Assembly (NCBI GenBank): GCA_026417415.1
Contig: JAOADG010000008.1
Span: forward strand, 310,001-374,000
Direction: 5' to 3'
DNA from: a bacterium
GTDB lineage: Bacteria > Electryoneota > JAOADG01
DNA: 64,000 bases
In this document: one piece after another, positions 57,806-64,000 of the stretch
Layout: each line of letters opens with the position of its first letter
Position numbering within the stretch: the stretch's first letter is position 1
Notes under the pieces: generated by a model
Told to the model about the DNA's origin: nothing
Databases searched by the model: none
What the model saw: the letters and a program-made list of their open reading frames with translations, nothing else
Translations under genes and position numbers: made by a program

Positions 57806-58414
57806 ATGTTTTTCACACCTATAGTTATTGAACAATCAGGAAGAGGTGAACGTGCTTACGATATTTTTAGCCGTTTGCTTAAAGAAAGAATAGTTTTTTT
57901 AGGTACGCCTATTGATGATCAAGTAGCATCGTTGATCATTGCACAGTTATTGTTTTTAGAGGCAGAAGATCCGGAGAAAGAAATTGCCTTATACATTAAT
58001 TCACCGGGTGGTTTGGTAACTGCCGGTATGGCAATTTATGATACGATGCAATATATCCGTGCCCCAGTGAGTACCATTTGTACTGGAATGGCTGCTTCTA
58101 TGGCTGCCTTAATTCTTGCTGCTGGTGAAAAGGGCAAAAGATATGCATTGCCCAATAGTAGAGTGATGATCCATCAACCGTCTGGAGGTGCAAGAGGTCA
58201 AGCTTCTGATATTTTAATTGAAGCCGATGAAATTCGAAGAATTAAAGAACAACTCAATGCTATCCTTTCTAAGCACACGGGCCAACCTATCGAAAAAATT
58301 GCTTTAGATACTGATCGTAACAATTATATGAGCCCTGAAGAAGCATTGAATTATGGCATCATTGATGAGATCATTACAAAGCAGGTTATTCAAAAAGCAG
58401 ACAAAAGTGGGTAA
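57806..58414 (+). CDS. clpP: ATP-dependent Clp protease proteolytic subunit, Asn at the catalytic-Asp position
   Basis: Protein of 202 aa that aligns without gaps to Staphylococcus/Bacillus ClpP as I recall them. Ser98 (GMAASMA) and His123 (MIHQPSGG) are the nucleophile and base; residue 172, normally Asp in TDRDN, is Asn here (DTDRNNYMS, 168-176). Processing site and oligomerisation sensor motifs look normal. A ClpP with Asn172 could still work, as recalled for Listeria ClpP1, or could depend on a second ClpP. clpX is not adjacent. A GAAAGAAAAAAGGGA stretch gives a GGGA ribosome site, and a strong terminator follows. Confidence 0.92.
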   Translation: MFFTPIVIEQSGRGERAYDIFSRLLKERIVFLGTPIDDQVASLIIAQLLFLEAEDPEKEIALYINSPGGLVTAGMAIYDTMQYIRAPVSTICTGMAASMAALILAAGEKGKRYALPNSRVMIHQPSGGARGQASDILIEADEIRRIKEQLNAILSKHTGQPIEKIALDTDRNNYMSPEEALNYGIIDEIITKQVIQKADKSG

Positions 58415-58429
58415 TTGTATAGGAAACAA

Positions 58430-58463
58430 AAGGGGCACCAAAAAGTGCCCCTTATTTTTCTTT
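58430..58463 (+). terminator. Intrinsic terminator between convergent clpP and icd
   Basis: A 9-bp perfect GC-rich stem (58430-58438 with 58445-58453) around a CAAAAA loop is followed by ATTTTTCTTT on the plus strand; an A-run before it gives some activity in the minus direction too. It ends inside the last codons of icd. Confidence 0.85.
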
Positions 58464-59721
58464 ACATTGCTTGAATATTTTTAATAATTGCATCTCCGAA
58501 AGCAGAAGTACCAACTTTGATGGCGCCTTCCATCAACCGGTGTAGATCATAAGTGACAATCTTTTGTTCTATGGTTTTTGCTATTCCGTAATTGATTGCA
58601 TCAGCAACCTCTTTCCAACCTAAGTATTCAAACATCATTACACCTGCTAAAATAACTGCACTTGGATTGATGACGTCTTTATCAGCATACTTTGGAGCAG
58701 TTCCATGGGTGGCTTCAAAGAGCGCATGAAAATCACCTATATTTGCTCCCGGAGCAACACCAAGACCACCTATTTGGGCAGCTGCCGCATCGGAAAGATA
58801 GTCACCATTTAAATTAGGTGTAGCGACCACAGAATATTCATCTGGACGTAAAAGAATTTGTTGAAACATACTATCTGCAATTCTATCTTTGATGATGACT
58901 TTTCCTTCTGGGCATTTTCCATCGTACTTTGACCACAAATCATCTTCACTAATCACTTCATTTGCAAATTCTTGACGTGCCAATTCATAGCCCCAATCAC
59001 GAAATGCTCCTTCAGTAAATTTCATAATATTTCCTTTATGCATTAATGTTACTGAAGGCAGTTTGTTTTTAATAGCATACTTAATCGCCATTCTAACCAA
59101 CTGTTTTGTACCAGTTTCACTAATTGGTTTCACACCAATTCCAGAATCGGGGCGTACTTTTTTACCCATTACTTGAGTTAAAAATTCCCAAACTTTTTGT
59201 GCTTCAGGGGTACCACGTTGCCATTCAATACCTGCATACACATCTTCAGTATTTTCGCGGAAAATAATGATATTCATCAGTTCAGGATGTCGAACTGGTG
59301 AAGGAATTCCCGGTATCCAGCGAACAGGTCGTACACAGGCATAAAGATTCAATAGCTGTCGCAAGGTTACATTGAGAGAACGAATTCCACCACCTACTGG
59401 AGTTGTTAAAGGTCCTTTGATAGCAACGTGGTGTTCAGTAATGGCTTTTAATGTATCTTCTGGAAGCCATGTATTGTTTCCATAAAAATTGACTGCTTCT
59501 TCACCTGCATAAATTTTAAACCAAGCGATTTTCCGTTTTCCGCCATATGCTTTTTCTACTGCAGCATCAAATACTCGAACCGAAGCTTTCCAGATATCTC
59601 TTCCAGTACCATCGCCGGCGATAAAAGGAATAATCGGATGATCAGGAACGATCATTTGTCCATTTTCATAACGAATGGGTTCACCACTGGTTGGGGGAGT
59701 GACTTTTTCATAGTTTGACAT
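58462..59721 (-). CDS. icd: Isocitrate dehydrogenase (NADP+)
   Basis: TCA enzyme of 419 aa making 2-oxoglutarate and NADPH. Substrate residues S115, N117, R121 and R131 lie in [22 protein letters not shown], and the coenzyme determinants K344 and Y345 in HGTAPKYAD are at the same numbers as in E. coli NADP-IDH, so NADP specificity is expected. The phosphorylatable Ser115 position matches E. coli Ser113, but no IDH kinase gene is seen. It follows the aconitase gene by 20 bp on the same strand, catalysing the next step. Confidence 0.95.
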   Translation of the reverse strand: MSNYEKVTPPTSGEPIRYENGQMIVPDHPIIPFIAGDGTGRDIWKASVRVFDAAVEKAYGGKRKIAWFKIYAGEEAVNFYGNNTWLPEDTLKAITEHHVAIKGPLTTPVGGGIRSLNVTLRQLLNLYACVRPVRWIPGIPSPVRHPELMNIIIFRENTEDVYAGIEWQRGTPEAQKVWEFLTQVMGKKVRPDSGIGVKPISETGTKQLVRMAIKYAIKNKLPSVTLMHKGNIMKFTEGAFRDWGYELARQEFANEVISEDDLWSKYDGKCPEGKVIIKDRIADSMFQQILLRPDEYSVVATPNLNGDYLSDAAAAQIGGLGVAPGANIGDFHALFEATHGTAPKYADKDVINPSAVILAGVMMFEYLGWKEVADAINYGIAKTIEQKIVTYDLHRLMEGAIKVGTSAFGDAIIKNIQAM

Positions 59722-59741
59722 AGTTTCCTCTTAATTAAAAG

Positions 59742-61691
59742 TTAGCTTGAATGAATGACTCCTTTTTGCTTCACGTAACTTAATGTACCACCAGCTAATA
59801 ATATATCTAACTGACGTTGTGAAGTAATCGGCAATTTCACAAGGTAATGTTGATTTTTTGTTAAATTCACGACGGTTAAAGGGGAATCCAATTGAATCGA
59901 GCTTACATCAATATGCAATTCATCCCCTTGCTCGATCAAATCATAATCCTTCTCATTGACAAAAAAGAGTGGTAAGATTCCAAAATTAATTAAATTGGCA
60001 AGGTGTATTCTAGCAAAAGATTTAACCAGAACAGCTTTTACACCTAAATACATTGGTGCTAAAGCAGCATGCTCTCGAGATGAACCTTGACCGTAATTAT
60101 TTCCACCTACCACAAATCCACCACCTGCTTCTTTTGCACGTTTTGCAAAAGTGGGATCCACAATTTCAAAAACGTATTCTGAAATTTTGGGTATGTTTGA
60201 ACGTAAAGGCAAGACCTTAGCACCAGCGGGCATGATATGATCCGTGGTGATATTATCCCCTACTTTAAGCAAAACACTTCCATTTAATTCTTTGCCTAAA
60301 GGTTCTCGTGTGGGTAATGGTTGAATGTTTGGACCACGACGAATAGAAACATTTTCTGCTTCATCTTCTTTTGCAGGAGCAATGATATTGCTATCATCAA
60401 TAAAGAATTCTTCAGGAAAAGAAAATTGAATTTTACCAAAATTCAAATCTCGAGGATCCGTTATTTCACCTGCTATTGCAGTAGCAACCGCAACTTCAGG
60501 GCTACAAAGATAGGCAAATGCAAATTTTGTTCCTGTACGTCCTTCAAAATTACGGTTAAATGTTCTTACAGTTACACCCCCCGTTGGAGGTGCAAAACCC
60601 ATTCCGATACAAGCTCCACAGGCGCTCTCCATAATACGGAAACCAGATTGAACAATCGGTGCAATACCACCATTCAAGATTAATTGATTGAGAATTTGTC
60701 TGGATCCTGGAAATAACGCCGCACTTACGCGTGGGTGAACGGTCTTACCCCGTAACATTTCTGAAACCGTCATTAGATCACGATAACTACTATTGGTACA
60801 ACTACCAATGGCTACCTGATCTGCAAGTTTGCCAGCCACTTCGCGTACTGGTTTGACATTGTCCGGACTATGGGGACATGCAATTAAACAATCCAAGGTA
60901 GATAAATCAATCTCAATGACTTCGTCATATTCAGCATCAGGATCAGGAGCATAGGGTTTCCATACATCAGCACGTTTTTGTCGTTTCAGAAATTCTAACG
61001 TAATTTCGTCTGAAGGAAAGATAGAAGAGGTTGCACCCAATTCTGCACCCATATTGGTAATGGTTGAACGTTCAGGTACTCCTAACGATAAAATTCCTTC
61101 ACCGACATATTCCATTACTTTGCCTACACCACCTTTAACTGTTAGACGTCTTAGGACTTCTAAAATGACATCTTTTGCACTAACGAAATCACGTAAAGTA
61201 CCAACCAAATGAACTTTAACCACTTTTGGCATGTTCAAACGAAACGGTTCACCGGCCATTGCTAATGCCACGTCTAAACCACCAGCACCAATTGCTAACA
61301 TTCCTATTCCACCGTTGGTCGGTGTATGACTATCAGAACCTAACAATGTACCACCGGGTCGTCCGAAACGTTCTAAATGAACTTGATGGCAGATCCCATT
61401 TCCCGGTTTAGAAAAATAAATTCCATATTTATAAGCAATATCTTGTAAGAAAGCATGATCATCTGCATTTTCAAATCCTGTCTGTAACATATTATGATCC
61501 ACATAACTTACAGACAGCTCTGTTTTTACACGTTTTAATCCCAGTGCTTCAAACTGTAAGTAAGCCATCGTACCTGTAGCATCTTGAGTTAGCGTTTGGT
61601 CAATGCGAATGGCGATAGGCGAACCGGGTTTTGTCCAATCACCCTCTATTAAATGATCACGAATGATTTTTTGAGTAAGATTAAGACCCAT
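59742..61691 (-). CDS. Aconitate hydratase (short, mitochondrial-type)
   Basis: Iron-sulfur enzyme of 649 aa converting citrate to isocitrate. The [4Fe-4S] ligands are C298 (IGSCTNSS), C358 and C361 (ESACGACIGMG); GSDSHTPTNGG (118-128) and GGNNYGQGSSREHAA in the swivelling domain are substrate motifs. At about 650 aa it belongs to the shorter aconitase class found in several non-proteobacterial phyla, not the 890-aa AcnA. ATG 61691 has GGAG 7 nt upstream; an in-frame start at 61733 adds 14 residues without support. A perfect TTGACA on the minus strand (61764-61759) with a poor TAACTT 17 bp further (61741-61736) is a possible promoter. Confidence 0.92.
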   Translation of the reverse strand: MGLNLTQKIIRDHLIEGDWTKPGSPIAIRIDQTLTQDATGTMAYLQFEALGLKRVKTELSVSYVDHNMLQTGFENADDHAFLQDIAYKYGIYFSKPGNGICHQVHLERFGRPGGTLLGSDSHTPTNGGIGMLAIGAGGLDVALAMAGEPFRLNMPKVVKVHLVGTLRDFVSAKDVILEVLRRLTVKGGVGKVMEYVGEGILSLGVPERSTITNMGAELGATSSIFPSDEITLEFLKRQKRADVWKPYAPDPDAEYDEVIEIDLSTLDCLIACPHSPDNVKPVREVAGKLADQVAIGSCTNSSYRDLMTVSEMLRGKTVHPRVSAALFPGSRQILNQLILNGGIAPIVQSGFRIMESACGACIGMGFAPPTGGVTVRTFNRNFEGRTGTKFAFAYLCSPEVAVATAIAGEITDPRDLNFGKIQFSFPEEFFIDDSNIIAPAKEDEAENVSIRRGPNIQPLPTREPLGKELNGSVLLKVGDNITTDHIMPAGAKVLPLRSNIPKISEYVFEIVDPTFAKRAKEAGGGFVVGGNNYGQGSSREHAALAPMYLGVKAVLVKSFARIHLANLINFGILPLFFVNEKDYDLIEQGDELHIDVSSIQLDSPLTVVNLTKNQHYLVKLPITSQRQLDILLAGGTLSYVKQKGVIHSS

Positions 61692-62150
61692 TGAAAACTC
61701 CATTTTGTAAGAAATGGTAATTGAAGAGGTCAAATAAGTTAAAAATGAAAGAAAGAATTGTCAAATGCTTCATTTCTTTCGCTATAAGCAGAACCATTGA
61801 AATCAAATAAAAAGGAACGTTTTAGAAAGGGTTCTTGAAAATTTGACTTTTATACTTTCTTATACTTAATTTAAGAAACTTCTTTTTGAAGATTTTCACG
61901 TCTTTCTGATTAAGACCAAGTTTATTCGTTCTATCAAACATAAAAACCGATAGGTTCCCATCAATATCTTGGGTAGATAACTTACATACTTGCGGTTTTA
62001 CTGTGATTATACTCAATGATCATGGAAAATATCCTTCAATACAATTTGAGTTGCATTGTAGAACCAACATCGTTAATGTTAGGAATTCTTAATTGAATGG
62101 TAACTCTTTGGAAACAAAATTCCCTTCATTTATTTGCTAATGGGGTAGCG
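61692..62150. other. Intergenic region between divergent acn and TonB-receptor genes
   Basis: About 460 bases without a convincing gene. It must hold promoters for both directions. On the minus side a TTGACA lies at 61759-61764. A minus-strand reading of 64 codons (61822-62016) may be a cupin remnant. On the plus side a GGGGT ribosome-site-like stretch lies just before the receptor ATG at 62151; I see no clear -35/-10 pair for it and no RNA gene. Confidence 0.5.
61822..62016 (-). pseudogene. Possible remnant of a small cupin-domain gene
   Basis: An open stretch of 64 codons whose residues 11-34 (KLSTQDIDGNL, then FMFDRTNKLG) recall the first strand of bacterial cupin proteins just before their His-rich metal motif. 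The expected PPxHxH metal motif and the rest of the barrel are absent; the reading continues as a Lys-rich string and stops. It could be a decayed gene or coincidence. Confidence 0.2.
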
Positions 62151-64000
62151 ATGAAAAAACTGACCTTCCTCGTGTGTATGCTAATGTTAGCATTCACCAA
62201 CAACGTTTTTGGACAAGCAACAGGTAAGATTACTGGGAAAGTAATGACCACCGATGCAGGACCTGCTATGGGTGCTTCTGTGTTGGTCGTTGAATTAAAG
62301 AATGTAGGTGCTTCTACTGATTTAGAAGGTAACTATACCATTCTAAATATTCCACCGGGTACCTATACATTACGGTTTTCTTACATTGGTTATTCTGATG
62401 TAGTGGTAAAAGGTGTAGTAGTTACTTCAGGTTTGACTTTTCGACAAAATGCTACCCTCAAACCGGAAGGAATTCAACGTGAGGAAATCATTGTTACGGC
62501 TGAACGTCCGAAAATACAACTTGATGATGCTTCCGGTGGTGCAACCATTCGACAAGAAGATATTACACGAAGTGTTAGCAAAGACGTGGTCGGGATGATT
62601 TCGAAGCAAGCAGGTGTGAAGATTGGAAAAGAAGGTGAATTACACGTACGTGGTGGAAGAAAAGGTGAAGTAGCATTCTTAATTGATGGTGTAGATGTCC
62701 GTGATCCCATTTTAGCTACCAATACCAACATTAATCTTGATGCTGTCGCTGTTTCTGAAGTGAGTTTGCTTACGGATGGTTTTTCTCCTGAATATGGACA
62801 AGCATTATCTGGGATTATCAATGTCAGTTTTCGTGAAGGCGATGCTGATAAGTATTCTGCAAAAGTTGAATATTTGACAGACCAACCTTTTGGGAAAGCA
62901 TCTTTTGATACAGATAAAATGTTAATGTTTTTAAGTGGACCTGTCCCCGGTACCAAATCGTTAATGGTTAATCCACTCACATTCTTACTACAGGTGAATA
63001 GTATGTGGACCAATACCTATTTACCTTACAATGTAAAGCGGTCGTCAAATGATTATTTAGGAATTGGTCTAAATCTTCCGGAAAGACAACAGAATACTTA
63101 CGATATCACAGCAAAATTTGCCTATCAGTTACCTTCAAAAGAAGGCACAAAAGGGGGTGCAAAGAAGGTTTCGTTGACGTACACAGGTTTCTATCAAAAA
63201 TGGGACTTATATCCGTATGGTGAAGCCAATGTAAGTGGAAATTACGGTTATCGCTATAAGTACAATGTAGAAAATCGTCCTTGGGCTTGGTCTAAACGAA
63301 ATTCAGCAACAATTCAATTTGTTAACAACTTATCTTCCAAAACCAACTACAATTTAAGTTTTACTTATCAAAACAGCCATACTGAAGTACAACCCAGAAA
63401 TAAAAATCCCGGTCAATTTACCCTTAGAACGAAGGTAGAAGACCTTCCTTTTGCGGGAGGGTTGGATCTTGACGGAAACGGTTTCCCTGATGGTTTTGTT
63501 GATGCAAACAACAACAACATATATGATGGCGGTGGTGAGGGTTATACCGACTTAAATGAAAACGGACGGTGGGATAGAGGAGAGGATTGGATTGATCTGA
63601 ACCAAAACGGGGCTTATGATGCAGCAGAACCCTGGATAGATAGGCCTGATCCTGTAACAGGGCAAAATAATTTAGGGGTATATGATCCTTGGGATCCCTA
63701 TACGGATCTTAATCGAAACGGTCGCTGGGATGGTGCCGAACCTCAATTACCTTCACAAGATTGGAATCGAAACGGTCGTTGGGATGGTGAACGGTACCAA
63801 GATGCCAATGGGAATGGGCGCTTTGATCCTTGGGAACCTTATGAAGATACAAACGGAAACGGAATTTACGATCTTGGTGAACCCTTTACTGATTTAAACG
63901 GAAATGGTGTACACGATGACGGTGAAGGGTATGATGATATTAATTTTGATGGAAGGATGAATAGACGAGAATTAGTTTCTGCCAATCAAGATACCCAAGA
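62151..64000 (+). CDS. TonB-dependent receptor-like outer-membrane protein (3' end beyond window)
   Basis: The frame is open from ATG 62151 to the last base (616 codons). Signal peptide 1-21, carboxypeptidase-regulatory-like domain (about 24-103), a TonB-box-like EEIIVTAE (111-118), and a plug domain (about 128-230) with VRGGRKGEVAFLIDGVDVRDP and EYGQALSGIINV. Strands of a beta barrel follow from about 235. Residues 439-608 are an insertion rich in DxNxNGxxD loops. Such receptors import siderophores or glycans or act in surface-protein export. No SusD-like gene is seen before the edge. It starts a new plus-strand unit after a 460-bp gap. Confidence 0.85.
   Translation, partial: MKKLTFLVCMLMLAFTNNVFGQATGKITGKVMTTDAGPAMGASVLVVELKNVGASTDLEGNYTILNIPPGTYTLRFSYIGYSDVVVKGVVVTSGLTFRQNATLKPEGIQREEIIVTAERPKIQLDDASGGATIRQEDITRSVSKDVVGMISKQAGVKIGKEGELHVRGGRKGEVAFLIDGVDVRDPILATNTNINLDAVAVSEVSLLTDGFSPEYGQALSGIINVSFREGDADKYSAKVEYLTDQPFGKASFDTDKMLMFLSGPVPGTKSLMVNPLTFLLQVNSMWTNTYLPYNVKRSSNDYLGIGLNLPERQQNTYDITAKFAYQLPSKEGTKGGAKKVSLTYTGFYQKWDLYPYGEANVSGNYGYRYKYNVENRPWAWSKRNSATIQFVNNLSSKTNYNLSFTYQNSHTEVQPRNKNPGQFTLRTKVEDLPFAGGLDLDGNGFPDGFVDANNNNIYDGGGEGYTDLNENGRWDRGEDWIDLNQNGAYDAAEPWIDRPDPVTGQNNLGVYDPWDPYTDLNRNGRWDGAEPQLPSQDWNRNGRWDGERYQDANGNGRFDPWEPYEDTNGNGIYDLGEPFTDLNGNGVHDDGEGYDDINFDGRMNRRELVSANQDTQ
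63465..63975 (+). repeat. Array of about ten EF-hand-like DxNxNGxxD loops inside the receptor
   Basis: Residues about 439-608 of the receptor contain ten short acidic loops of the form D-x-[ND]-x-[ND]-G-x-x-D (for example DLNENGRWD, DANGNGRFD, DTNGNGIYD), spaced 10-25 residues apart with Trp/Tyr-Pro-rich links. Dockerin and thrombospondin-3 repeats use the same loop to bind calcium. At DNA level 63711-63734 and 63765-63788 match at 23 of 24 bases, showing recent duplication. Confidence 0.75.

Noticed and set aside
60321-60683. A 120-codon open reading on the plus strand
   Set aside because: Antisense to the aconitase catalytic region including its Fe-S ligands; composition is odd and no ribosome site is present.
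62474-63013. A 179-codon open reading on the minus strand
   Set aside because: It lies antisense to the plug domain of the TonB-dependent receptor, which has a clear signal peptide, ribosome site and domain match; the minus reading looks like a Ser/Thr-rich shadow.
62151-64000. Polysaccharide-utilisation locus anchored by this receptor
   Set aside because: No SusD-like lipoprotein, glycoside hydrolase or sigma/anti-sigma pair is visible before the window ends.

Overview
The window is A+T-rich, gene-dense bacterial chromosome with 52 protein-coding calls, no rRNA or tRNA gene, no CRISPR array and no insertion sequence that I can recognise. Several features point to the FCB superphylum (Bacteroidetes/Ignavibacteria/Marinimicrobia/Calditrichaeota-like lineages) and not to a classical Bacteroides. 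They are a subtilase ending in a type IX-secretion-like sorting domain, a gingipain-type (C25) secreted protein, a TonB-dependent receptor with an N-terminal carboxypeptidase-regulatory domain, a DUF1573 protein and a YIP1 protein. Intact dihydrolipoyl dehydrogenase, aconitase, NADP-isocitrate dehydrogenase and ATP-type PEP carboxykinase suggest a respiring, peptide-using heterotroph. A finer placement is not possible by eye.

Layout. 1-2.5 kb: phosphohexomutase and a Cu/Zn-type permease (minus). 2.5-6.1 kb: a DUF1573-thioredoxin-CcdA fusion translationally coupled to a secreted subtilase (plus). 6.1-11.2 kb: a tight minus-strand operon lpdA - polyprenyl synthase - DctM-type permease - 60-aa membrane protein - zinc deacylase. 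11.3-14.1 kb: glutathione peroxidase, HtrA with a good promoter and terminator, and an HD-like protein. 14.2-18.3 kb: two aminotransferases and pckA. 18.4-24.6 kb: a Yej-like peptide ABC transporter. 24.6-29.9 kb: a hypothetical protein, a SUI1-family protein, gyrB, a PaaG-like isomerase, a HicB/HicA pair and a PaaA-like diiron protein. 30-40.2 kb (minus): DUF1015, the giant C25 protein, rsmA, an N-acetylglucosamine-kinase-like protein and a two-domain glycosyltransferase. 40.25-50.9 kb (plus): patatin/beta-barrel protein, metallophosphatase-like protein, nucleoside salvage block cdd-udk-tdk-punA, propeller protein, TPR protein, CCA transferase and YIP1. 51-56.8 kb: TolC, adaptor, ATPase and two MacB permeases. 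56.9-58.4 kb: DHH phosphoesterase and clpP. 58.5-61.7 kb (minus): icd and aconitase. 62.15 kb to the end: a TonB-dependent receptor running off the window.

How the genes fit together. Secreted peptidases (S8, C25) could make peptides that the Yej-like system imports, aminotransferases deaminate and the TCA/PEPCK genes channel to gluconeogenesis; this chain is inference. The points most worth a second look are: a 60-aa membrane protein wedged by ATGA overlaps between a lone DctM permease and a membrane-anchored zinc deacylase; a gyrB-paaG-like-hicBA-paaA-like cluster whose PaaA keeps all six expected iron ligands; a three-part DUF1573/thioredoxin/CcdA fusion; a ClpP with Asn at the catalytic Asp position; an efflux adaptor that appears to start at ACG; and a calcium-loop array inside a TonB receptor.
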